From JBHIYN01 sp041984235 (GTDB lineage: Bacteria; Pseudomonadota; Gammaproteobacteria; Ga0077536), in contig JBHIYN010000005.1 in assembly GCA_041984235.1 (NCBI GenBank), positions 248,001 to 312,000 on the forward strand: a stretch of 64,000 nucleotides of DNA. Direction: 5' to 3'. This document shows, one piece after another, positions 8,322 to 15,826 of this stretch (the first letter of the stretch is position 1; the number at the start of each line of letters is the position of its first letter). The position numbers and the translations under genes are program-made. The notes below the pieces were generated by a model that saw only the letters and a list, made by a program, of their open reading frames with translations, was not told where the DNA came from and did not search any database.

Positions 8322-9398
8322 CTATAGCCGATGCGCCGCGGCGTCCGCGGCGGACGCCAGGCACGCCTCGGCCGCGGTGTACTGCGCGGCCAGGCTGTGC
8401 GCGGTGGCGAGCTGGGCCCGGGTGCGGGCGAGGTTGTGCGCGCTGCGATCCGGATAACGGGTGGCATCCCAGGCGAAGTAGCGCTCCTCCAGCGCGTCGG
8501 CCAGGAAGCGCATGGCGAGTTCGAGCTGGATGAGGCGGGTCGCGGGGAGCACCGCCGCGCGCTCGGTGGCGTCGAAGGCGCTGCCCGCGGCGGCACAGTA
8601 GCCGGCCATCGCCGCCGCGAACAGGTCGAGGTCGAAGTAAGCGTCAGGCGCGTCCTCGCCGCGCGGGTTGCACCACGACCGCATCGCGTCGCCGAGCTCC
8701 AGAGCGAGCGGCATGCGCGCCAGGGTGTCGAGATCGATGAGACAGATCGCGGCCTCGCCGGCCGGCTCGAACAGCAGGTTGGAGATCTTGGGGTCGCCGT
8801 GTACCACCCGTGGCGGTCCGGGCTCGAACGCGGGAACCGCGGCCAGCGCGCGCTCGATCGCCGCCCCCAGCTCGAGCGCCTCGGCATGTGCCGGATGCGC
8901 CCGGGTGTCCTCGAGCACCGCGGTGAGATGGGTGCGATGCCGGGCCACATCGTGCACCGGCGGCCGCTCCGCGGCGAGCGGCTCGTCGAAATCCTGCAGC
9001 GCAGCGTGAAAACGCGCCAGCAGCGCGCCGGCCGCACGCGCCTCGCCGGTCCCGCCGAGCCGGTCGACGGCGCGTCCGGGTACGTAGGTCAGCAGGCGCC
9101 ACCAGCCGTCGTCGAGGCGTACCGAGTGTGCGCCGGTGCGCGTCGGCACCAGGCGCGGGGTAAGCAGTCCGCGACGCGCCAGGTGCGCGGTCACGCGTGC
9201 GAGGTTGAGATTGACGCTGTCGGCGAACACCGGGTGCAGGCGTTGCAGCACGAACCGCTCGCCGCCGTCCGCCGTGACCAGCACGGTGAGGTTGATCAGC
9301 CCCTGCGGAATGCGTTCCAGCCGCGTGGCCGCAAGTGCGTAATGGGCGAGCGCCGCGCTCGCCGCCACGTGCCACCGTTCTGCCTGTGCCTCACCCAT
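8322..9398 (-). CDS. APH/choline-kinase-like phosphotransferase (NahK-like)
   Basis: 358 residues of the aminoglycoside phosphotransferase superfamily. Brenner's catalytic loop is clear (VVHGDPKISNLLF, residues about 200-212), followed by the metal-binding LIDLDTL. The N-terminal lobe contains GLINLTVLV and FVLQRLHPVFAD. The overall pattern resembles N-acetylhexosamine 1-kinase and homoserine-kinase-type enzymes, so a sugar or small alcohol is the likely acceptor rather than an antibiotic. The start MGEAQAERW at 9398 is the first in-frame ATG. It diverges from the lipoprotein gene at 9453. Confidence 0.8.
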   Translation of the reverse strand: MGEAQAERWHVAASAALAHYALAATRLERIPQGLINLTVLVTADGGERFVLQRLHPVFADSVNLNLARVTAHLARRGLLTPRLVPTRTGAHSVRLDDGWWRLLTYVPGRAVDRLGGTGEARAAGALLARFHAALQDFDEPLAAERPPVHDVARHRTHLTAVLEDTRAHPAHAEALELGAAIERALAAVPAFEPGPPRVVHGDPKISNLLFEPAGEAAICLIDLDTLARMPLALELGDAMRSWCNPRGEDAPDAYFDLDLFAAAMAGYCAAAGSAFDATERAAVLPATRLIQLELAMRFLADALEERYFAWDATRYPDRSAHNLARTRAQLATAHSLAAQYTAAEACLASAADAAAHRL

Positions 9399-9452
9399 GG
9401 CCCGCCTCCGTCAGGGTGGCATTATAGGTTCCGCGATGTGCAGGATGCGCCG

Positions 9453-10976
9453 ATGATCGATCCCCTCACCCTGCGCCGGGCGCTGGCGCTGCTGCTGGCC
9501 GTGCTCGCGGGCTGCAGCACGGCGCCGCGCCTGCCGCTGCCCGCGGACGCAGGGTTCGAGGCCTGTCACGCCCGTTTCTCCGCCAGCGATCGTGCCATCG
9601 CCGCGGCCACGGTCCGCGATGCCGGGGCGGCGCGCATCCCGGGCGCGCCGTTCCTGCGCGTCGATCGCTTCCTCGCGGCACGCGCCGCGGAGGTGCAGGA
9701 CGCGGCGCAGCGCAGCGCGTGGCTGACGCGGGCCGCGGCGCTCGACGCCACCGCCCGCGCCGGCGAGCTGGCCCGCCTCGGCGCCGCTGCCGGTGAGCGC
9801 GAGGCGCTGAACGCCTGCCGCTCACGGCTGGTCGCGGCACTTGCCGCGGACGACGCGGCCTGGGACGCGCTGCGCGCGCGGATCGCGGTGCCGGACGCCT
9901 ACGCCACCTGGCAGCGGGTGCTCGGTCTCTACCCGCTCAGCGCACGCCTCGTACTCGCCGGCGTGCGCCGCCTGCAGGCGCGGGAGACGGTCTCCGCCGT
10001 GCCACCGGACGCGGCCGCCGTCCGCAGCTACGCGCTGCCGCGCCCGGTCACGCCCGGCGTAGCGCTGCCCGCGCGCGACGCGCTGGGCATGGCCGTACCC
10101 GGAACACCGGCCCTGGCGGCGCTGTTCGCCCGGCACGCACCGCAATTCCACGTCGCCACGGCGAGTGCCGCCGATCACATTGGCCGCGTCGGCTTCGACG
10201 GCGCTGGCGCGCCAACGGTCGACCCTGCCGTGCCCACCGTCTACACCGCGCTGTCGCATACCCGCTTCGAGGGCGAGACCCTGCTGCAGCTCAGCTACTC
10301 GGTGTGGTTCCCGGCGCGCCCGCGCCGCCACCCGCTGGACCTGCTCGGCGGCGAGCTCGACGCCGTGACCTGGCGCGTCACGCTGGACCGCGACGGCGAG
10401 CCGCTGGCCTACGACACCATGCACAACTGCGGCTGTTACCACATGTTCTTCCCCGGACCGCGGCTCGCCGCGCGACCGCCCGCGGATGCGCTGGAGGAGC
10501 CGCCCTGGATCCCGTTCACCCTCGCCGTCGACGGCAGCGCGCCGCCCGCGATCCATCTCGCCGCGGGCACACACTACGTGACGGCCGTGGTCGCCGGCGC
10601 CGACGCGCCTGCCGGGCAGGTCCTCAGGTCGGTGCCGCTATCCGAACTGCGGCAGCTGCCGCTGTCGGGCGGCACGGTCACCAGTCTCTACGACGAACGC
10701 GGGCTGGTGCCGGCCAGCCGACGCCTGGAACGTTTCGTGCTGTGGCCCATGGGCATTGCCTCGGCCGGCGCCATGCGCCAGTGGGGCCACCATGCCACGG
10801 CCTTCGTCGGTCGCCGCCATTTCGACGACCCCGACCTGCTGCAGCGTTACTTCAGGCGCCGCCCGGTAACGCCTCAGGGTCCGAGTACGCCGTCGAAGAG
10901 ATCGAGCGTGAACGGCAGCACGCCGTCGGCGACCGGTGCCTCCTCCGCCGCGGCGGCCTCGATCGCGGCACCCTGA
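9453..10976 (+). CDS. large lipoprotein of unknown function
   Basis: 507 residues beginning MIDPLTLRRALALLLAVLAGCS, with lipobox L-A-G-C (Cys21), so it is probably anchored to the outer membrane. The middle of the protein has conserved-looking blocks: a long helical segment, then FARHAPQFHV, HTRFEGETLLQLSYSVWFPA, DTMHNCGCYHMFFPGP and LWPMGIASAGAM. The paired cysteines and histidine in HNCGCYH could bind metal. The family is not recognised. The last 40 or so residues are low-complexity Ser/Pro/Ala and overlap the opposing DUF4124 gene by 103 bases, so the natural end may have been lost. Confidence 0.66.
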   Translation: MIDPLTLRRALALLLAVLAGCSTAPRLPLPADAGFEACHARFSASDRAIAAATVRDAGAARIPGAPFLRVDRFLAARAAEVQDAAQRSAWLTRAAALDATARAGELARLGAAAGEREALNACRSRLVAALAADDAAWDALRARIAVPDAYATWQRVLGLYPLSARLVLAGVRRLQARETVSAVPPDAAAVRSYALPRPVTPGVALPARDALGMAVPGTPALAALFARHAPQFHVATASAADHIGRVGFDGAGAPTVDPAVPTVYTALSHTRFEGETLLQLSYSVWFPARPRRHPLDLLGGELDAVTWRVTLDRDGEPLAYDTMHNCGCYHMFFPGPRLAARPPADALEEPPWIPFTLAVDGSAPPAIHLAAGTHYVTAVVAGADAPAGQVLRSVPLSELRQLPLSGGTVTSLYDERGLVPASRRLERFVLWPMGIASAGAMRQWGHHATAFVGRRHFDDPDLLQRYFRRRPVTPQGPSTPSKRSSVNGSTPSATGASSAAAASIAAP

Positions 10977-11194
10977 CGCTCGAGCTTCGCGCGCAGGCGC
11001 GCATGCTGAGCACTCACCGAGTAGGGGTGGTAGCCCTCGCGCAGGCCACCGTCGATGCGCACACCGGACGGGGCAACGTTGCTGATCCGCCGGCGCCCTT
11101 CGGCATCGGTCCAGGCATGGAACTCGGCCGCCGCGGGTAGCGCGACGGCCACCAAGACGGCCGCCGCCAGCACCCGGTGCCAGCACGCCGTCAC
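10874..11194 (-). CDS. DUF4124-containing exported protein
   Basis: 106 residues with a signal peptide (TACWHRVLAAAVLVAVALPAAA) followed by the DUF4124 signature FHAWTDAEGRRRISNVAPSG, a short beta domain common in gammaproteobacterial envelope proteins. Its function is unknown. The start is a GTG at 11194 whose bases overlap the upstream TGA (GTGA), so it is coupled to the coiled-coil gene before it. A longer frame would read through an implausible arginine-rich stretch. The 3' end overlaps the converging lipoprotein gene. Confidence 0.75.
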   Translation of the reverse strand: MTACWHRVLAAAVLVAVALPAAAEFHAWTDAEGRRRISNVAPSGVRIDGGLREGYHPYSVSAQHARLRAKLERQGAAIEAAAAEEAPVADGVLPFTLDLFDGVLGP

Positions 11195-11628
11195 GAGGCG
11201 CCGCCTGCGTCCGCCGCGAGCCGGGCCTCCAGCTCGCGCACGCGGGCCAGCGCTTCGTCGCGCTCGCGTGCCGCACGTGCGGTCTCTGCGAGGGCCTCGA
11301 ACGCCGAGCGCTCGGCGCGCTCGGCGCGCTCCAGCGCGGCGCTGCGCTGGGCGCTCAGCATCTGCTCGCGGCGCGAGGGGCCGAACCAACGCCGCCACAG
11401 GCTGTCGCCAGCGGGGTCGGCCTGCGCCTCCGCCTCTCGCTCCGCACGCGCGCTGAGATGCGCGAACTCGGGTCGCGCCAGGTGCGCCTCGCTGGCCACG
11501 CGCAGGGTGTCGAGGAGCTGGATGGCATCGCTGTCGACCGGGTCCAGGTCCTGCGCCTGGCGCACCAGGCGGTGGAAGGTGAGCGCCTCGCGGAAGCCGC
11601 TGGCGTCATCGCCGAACCTGATCTCCAT
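11191..11628 (-). CDS. hypothetical coiled-coil protein
   Basis: 145 residues. The N-terminal half has FREALTFHRLVRQAQDLDP and DAIQLLDTLRVASEAH; the C-terminal half is a charged coiled coil rich in Ala, Glu and Arg, ending before GGAS. There is no signal peptide. The N-terminus MEIRFGDDASGF is preceded by no strong ribosome site. It is the first gene of a two-gene unit with the DUF4124 protein. I do not recognise a family; a structural or scaffolding role is a guess. Confidence 0.62.
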   Translation of the reverse strand: MEIRFGDDASGFREALTFHRLVRQAQDLDPVDSDAIQLLDTLRVASEAHLARPEFAHLSARAEREAEAQADPAGDSLWRRWFGPSRREQMLSAQRSAALERAERAERSAFEALAETARAARERDEALARVRELEARLAADAGGAS

Positions 11629-11702
11629 GCGCGCCTCCCGTCAGCCCTGCGTCAGGCATTGGAGACTGGATCAGGCGGCCGGGCATTGCAATCCCGGGCC
11701 GC

Positions 11703-14564
11703 TTACAGGCGCGCCGCGCTGAGCCCGCAGGCGGCCAGCGCATCGGCGGCGGCGCTGCCGGCGAGGGCCGAACGCACGCCGCGCGCCGGCTGCAGGTGAC
11801 GCTCGGCGGCGGCGGCCAGGCGCGCGTGAGTGAGTGCGAGCACGTCGGCGCGATACGCCTGGCGGAAGGCGTCGTCGCGGCCGCACAGGCGTGCGAGGAA
11901 GGCGCGCTCGGCTTCGCCGGCCGGCGGCCGCGGCTGGTCGAGGGCGCGGATCGCACCCAGAATGGCCTCCTCCAGGCGTTGCGCATCGCGCTCGCCGGAG
12001 AACCATTCGAGGGCCCGGTCGAAATCGCCGAAGGTGTCGGCCAGGCGCGGATCGCGGTAGGAGAAGAAGCGGAAGGTCTGGCTGTCGGCATCGTAACCGG
12101 CGCCGGAGCCGTAGGCGCCGCCGTGCTCGCGGATCTCGCGGTGCAGGAAGCCGTCCTGCAGGTAGCGCCCGAGCACGTTGAGCGCGGCGGCATCCGCATC
12201 GGCCTCGGCGCAGGCGGGATAGGCCTTGGCGCAGAAGTTGACCTGCGCGTTGATCAGCCAGGCCTGGGCCGCCTCGGCCTGCTGCGTGTCGATCACGAAG
12301 GGTTCAGCAGCCCCTCCCGCGCGTGGCGCCGGCACCACGGGGTCGACCGCGGCCAGCACGTCCTCGTCGCCGATCAGGGCCAGCTCGCGCGGCGCGCCGG
12401 CGAGCTTGTCGCGGATCGCGGCGAAATGCCCGGCCAGCGTTTCGCGCGCGGCGGCGTCACCGGCGAGCGCTTCGAGGCGGCGGATCGAGCTCGGCCCGTC
12501 CCACAGCTCGTCGAGCGCGGCGCTGGCACTCAGGCTGCGTGCCGCGGCCAGCACCGCGAGGCGATGCCCGCGATCGGTGATGCCCTGCACTTCCTCGGCC
12601 CGCGATTGCTGCAGCAGCTCGCGCAGTCGCTCGCTCTCGTCGAAGCGCGCGCCCTCGATGATCTCGGCGGTGGTGCCGAGGATGGCGTCACGCTTGCGTG
12701 CCAGGCCCTTGCCGTTGACCACCAGCCACGCGTGCAGGGTGCCGGCGTCGGCGACGTCGGGACGCACCAGGGCGTAGACCGAGAAGCTGCCGGTCAGCGC
12801 GCGGCGCGTCTGCACCGCCAGGTAATCGTCGCTACCGTGGCCGAGCTCGGTGACGTAGTCGCAGAACAGCGGCAGCGCGGCCAGCTCCGCCGGCGTCAGC
12901 CGCGGCAGGCGATAGGCGATGCGCGCGCGTAACACGCCGTTGGCGGCACAGGCATAGGCGCTGAGCGGGACCGCGCCCGGCTGCGCCGCCGAAGCGGCCA
13001 TCAGCGGCTGCGCCGGCGGTACGTCGGCGAGGGTCACGCGCGGCAGGATGCTGTCGTCATCGACCTCCGCTTGCCGCGCGCGCAGTGCCTGCGCCTGCTC
13101 GGCGAGCGCCACCACGCCGTCCGCGCCCAGTGACGCCTGCAGCGCGCCCAGGCGCGCGGCCTCCTCGGCGGCGTCGCGCGCTGCCTTGGCAGCGTCGGGC
13201 CGCATCACCACCCGCGCGCGGTGCGGGTTGTCGAGCAGCAGGCGCCGCACCAGGCCGGCGACGTAGCCGGGCTCGGCCATGCGCGAGCGCAGCCGCTCGA
13301 GCACCGGGTCGAGGTCGAGCAGGCGCCGCGGCTCGCCGCGGTACATCGCTGCCGGCAGCACCCGCCCCATCAACTGCAGGCCGAAGGGATAGCCGTTGCC
13401 GCCGAGGTCACGCTGCGCGAGCTCGATGCGGTCGACCGCGGCGAGCAGCTCCGCGTGCTCTATGCCACGCTTGGCGACGCCTTCGAGCACGTCCAGCACG
13501 CCCAGCTCCAGTGCCGTGGCATGCGCGGGATCGCTGCCCTCGACGCCACACATGAACACGACCTGGCGCGCCGAGTCGTCGATCCCGCAGAGTTCCGAGG
13601 GCGCATTGGCGCGCTCGGTGGTCTCGAGGTAGTGGCGCAGCGGCGACGCGCCGTGCTCGAGCAGCAGCGACGACAGCAGGTGGGCCTCGATCAGGGCCTC
13701 GACGTCGGTCGCCTCGGCCAGCACCCAGCCCCACACGATGTGCGTGGTGCGCTCCGGCTCCTCGCACTGGTAGACCACCTCGCTCGCGCGCGGCGCGTCG
13801 AACGGTGCCTGCAGCGGACTGACCAGCTCGTCGCGGCGGTCGTCGTAACGCGCCAGGGCAAGCTCCTCGAAACGCGCCTGGTGGGCGCCCGGGTCGAAGC
13901 TGCCGTAGGTCATGAACACCGCGTTCGAGGGATGATAGTGGCGGGCGTGGAAGGCGGTCAGGTAGTCGTGCGTCAGCGCCGGGATCGCGAGCGGCTCGCC
14001 GCCGCTGTTGTGCGCGTAGACGGTATCCGGAAACAGCGCGGCGTGCAGGTGCTGCCAGAGCTGGGACAGCTCCGAGCTCATCGCGCCCTTCATCTCGTTG
14101 TAGACCACCCCGTGATAGGCGAGCCCGCCGTTCTCCGGCTCCACGCGCCAGCCCTCCTGGGCGAAATCCAGCGGGTGCAGGCGCGGGAAGAACACCGCGT
14201 CGAGGTAGACCCCGAGCAGGTTGTCGAAATCCTTGCGGTTCTGCGTCGCGAACGGGTAGGCGGTGCTGTCGCCGCTGGTGAAGGCGTTCATGTAGGTATT
14301 GAGCGAACGCCGCAGCATCATGAAGAAGGGATCGCGCACCGGGTAGCGCTGACTGCCGCACAGCGTGGTGTGCTCGAGGATGTGGGCGACGCCGCTGGAA
14401 TCCTCGGGCAGGGTGGGGAAAGCAACCATGAAGGCGTTGTTGCTGTCGTCGCTCGCCAGGTGGTAGTGGCGTGCGCCGGTTGCACGGTGGCGGTACTCGC
14501 TGAACTCGATGCCGAGCGAGGCGACGGGTATGGATTCGACGAGGTCGAAGGTGTTTCGGGACAT
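11703..14564 (-). CDS. PreP-like M16C zinc metallopeptidase
   Basis: 953 residues, close to the length of presequence protease/insulinase family M16C enzymes. The inverted zinc motif HILEH is at residues 61-65 (two His ligands and the catalytic Glu), with the distal Glu in the conserved NEMKGAMSS segment near residue 157. Further family blocks are LCGSQRYPVRDPFF, MNAFTSGDSTAYPFATQN and a second, non-catalytic half that closes the chamber. Homologues degrade unstructured peptides. There is no signal peptide, so it is cytoplasmic. A weak GC hairpin (11675-11702) without a U-tract follows the stop. It diverges from yajQ. Confidence 0.94.
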   Translation of the reverse strand: MSRNTFDLVESIPVASLGIEFSEYRHRATGARHYHLASDDSNNAFMVAFPTLPEDSSGVAHILEHTTLCGSQRYPVRDPFFMMLRRSLNTYMNAFTSGDSTAYPFATQNRKDFDNLLGVYLDAVFFPRLHPLDFAQEGWRVEPENGGLAYHGVVYNEMKGAMSSELSQLWQHLHAALFPDTVYAHNSGGEPLAIPALTHDYLTAFHARHYHPSNAVFMTYGSFDPGAHQARFEELALARYDDRRDELVSPLQAPFDAPRASEVVYQCEEPERTTHIVWGWVLAEATDVEALIEAHLLSSLLLEHGASPLRHYLETTERANAPSELCGIDDSARQVVFMCGVEGSDPAHATALELGVLDVLEGVAKRGIEHAELLAAVDRIELAQRDLGGNGYPFGLQLMGRVLPAAMYRGEPRRLLDLDPVLERLRSRMAEPGYVAGLVRRLLLDNPHRARVVMRPDAAKAARDAAEEAARLGALQASLGADGVVALAEQAQALRARQAEVDDDSILPRVTLADVPPAQPLMAASAAQPGAVPLSAYACAANGVLRARIAYRLPRLTPAELAALPLFCDYVTELGHGSDDYLAVQTRRALTGSFSVYALVRPDVADAGTLHAWLVVNGKGLARKRDAILGTTAEIIEGARFDESERLRELLQQSRAEEVQGITDRGHRLAVLAAARSLSASAALDELWDGPSSIRRLEALAGDAAARETLAGHFAAIRDKLAGAPRELALIGDEDVLAAVDPVVPAPRAGGAAEPFVIDTQQAEAAQAWLINAQVNFCAKAYPACAEADADAAALNVLGRYLQDGFLHREIREHGGAYGSGAGYDADSQTFRFFSYRDPRLADTFGDFDRALEWFSGERDAQRLEEAILGAIRALDQPRPPAGEAERAFLARLCGRDDAFRQAYRADVLALTHARLAAAAERHLQPARGVRSALAGSAAADALAACGLSAARL

Positions 14565-14763
14565 GGTGTAAACGGGAGCGTGCTGCGTGGCCGGAGAAGG
14601 ACGGAGAGTACGGGAATTTCAATGGGTCCTCGCCGCGCGTGTTTCAAGGTGCGGCGGGCGCCGCCCGCGGGCGACGGGCGCGGGCGATATACTGTACACC
14701 CTAGCCTGATACGTGCCGATCGCGGCGACGGTTCGCCGCGGCCGCGCACGGCCGGAGATCGGC

Positions 14764-15249
14764 ATGCCCTCCTTCGACATCGTTTCCGAGATCGACCAGC
14801 ACGAGCTGACCAATGCCGTCGACCAGGCCGTGCGCGAGCTCGCCCGGCGCTTCGATTTCAAAGGCACCGACGCGCGCATCGAGCGCGACGGCAACCGCCT
14901 GACCCTGGTCGCCGAAGCCGAGTTCCAGACCCGCCAGATGCTCGACATCGTGCAGGACAAGCTCGCGGCCCGCGGCATCGACATCGAGTGCCTGGAAGTG
15001 GGCGAGCCGAGCGCCAACATCGCCGAAACGCGGCTGCCGGCGACCGTGCGCGAGGGCATAGACCGCGACCTCGCGCGCAAGCTGGTGAAGCTGGTCAAGG
15101 ACGCCGGTCTGAAGAAGGTGCAGGCCCAGGCGCAGCAGGAGCAGGTGCGGGTGACCGGCAAGAGCCGCGACGACCTGCAACGCGTCATCGCGCTGGTCAA
15201 GGACGCGAAGCTCGGCTACCCCCTGCAATTCCGCAACTTCCGCGACTGA
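14764..15249 (+). CDS. yajQ: YajQ family nucleotide-binding protein
   Basis: 161 residues matching YajQ end to end: it begins MPSFDIVSEIDQHELTNAVD, includes RRFDFKGTDARIER and KLVKLVKDAGLKKVQAQ, and ends YPLQFRNFRD. It has two ferredoxin-like domains. Some YajQ proteins bind c-di-GMP or GTP/RNA and modulate transcription; the role here is inferred from homology. The ATG at 14764 follows GGAGATCGGC. It is the first gene of a compact three-gene run with a CPXCG zinc protein and a DUF3301 protein. Confidence 0.95.
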   Translation: MPSFDIVSEIDQHELTNAVDQAVRELARRFDFKGTDARIERDGNRLTLVAEAEFQTRQMLDIVQDKLAARGIDIECLEVGEPSANIAETRLPATVREGIDRDLARKLVKLVKDAGLKKVQAQAQQEQVRVTGKSRDDLQRVIALVKDAKLGYPLQFRNFRD

Positions 15250-15253
15250 GTCC

Positions 15254-15439
15254 GTGTTGCAGAGCGAGGAGCACTTCGCGTGCCCGTACTGCGGTGAGCG
15301 CATCAGCATGCTGATCGACCACAGCGTGCCGCAGCAGACCTACATCGAGGACTGCGAGGTGTGCTGCCGCCCGATCGTCGTGACCGCCACGGTGGCCGAC
15401 GACGGCGCCCGCGTCGACGTCGCCCGCGGCGATGAGTGA
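15254..15439 (+). CDS. CPXCG-motif cysteine-rich protein
   Basis: 61 residues of the CPXCG family: CPYCG near residue 10 and CEVCCRP near residue 34 make a zinc ribbon, with the family-typical ISMLIDHSV and PIVVTATV segments. The function is unknown. The start is probably GTG 15254, although TTG 15257 is possible. It begins five bases after yajQ, and its TGA overlaps the GTG of the next gene, so this is one coupled operon. Confidence 0.85.
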   Translation: MLQSEEHFACPYCGERISMLIDHSVPQQTYIEDCEVCCRPIVVTATVADDGARVDVARGDE

Positions 15440-15813
15440 GCCGCGCGAGCCGCGGCGCGCCTGAGCAGCCACCGGGAATCACCCTCGTGCACGCGGAGCT
15501 GTCGGCCCTGCTGGCGTTCGGCGCGGTGATTGCGCTGTGGAGCTGGGCCGGGCGCGGGCGTGAGCTGGTCGACCGGCTCTCCAGCCGCGTCTGCCGCGAC
15601 CTCGACCTGCAGCGGCTCGACCAGTCGATCAGGCTGAGCCGGGTACGGCTCTCGCGCAGCGGTGGCGGCGTGGCGCTGGAACGGGTCTACAGCTTCGAGT
15701 TCAGCGTCACCGGCGCCGACCGTCACCGCGGCGACATCAGCCTGCTCGGCGGCCGCCCGCGCTGGGCGCACCTCGAACACCCCGACGGCGCGGTGCACCT
15801 CGACCTCGGCTGA
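15436..15813 (+). CDS. DUF3301 single-pass membrane protein
   Basis: 125 residues from a GTG at 15436 that overlaps the previous stop (GTGA). A GTG at 15487 would give a shorter product starting just before the membrane segment (LLAFGAVIALWSW) and is equally plausible. After the helix come the DUF3301 hallmarks: Arg/Leu-rich LQRLDQSIRLSRVRLSRS, then ERVYSFEFSVTGADRHRG and ISLLGGRPRW. This small inner-membrane family is typical of gammaproteobacteria and has no known function. The gene converges on the 877-residue coiled-coil gene, 13 bases away. Confidence 0.8.
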   Translation: MSRASRGAPEQPPGITLVHAELSALLAFGAVIALWSWAGRGRELVDRLSSRVCRDLDLQRLDQSIRLSRVRLSRSGGGVALERVYSFEFSVTGADRHRGDISLLGGRPRWAHLEHPDGAVHLDLG

Positions 15814-15826
15814 GGCCGCGCGCCGC

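Noticed and set aside
8331..9452. Long plus-strand reading frame joined in frame to the lipoprotein at 9453
   Set aside because: It is antisense to the phosphotransferase gene with arginine-rich composition and no signal; the lipoprotein has its own start with lipobox.
11675..11702. GC-rich hairpin after the PreP gene
   Set aside because: It lacks a U-tract on the minus strand, so a terminator call is not supported.
13221..15314. 697-codon plus-strand frame
   Set aside because: It is the shadow of the PreP and yajQ genes in GC-rich DNA and has no recognisable domain.
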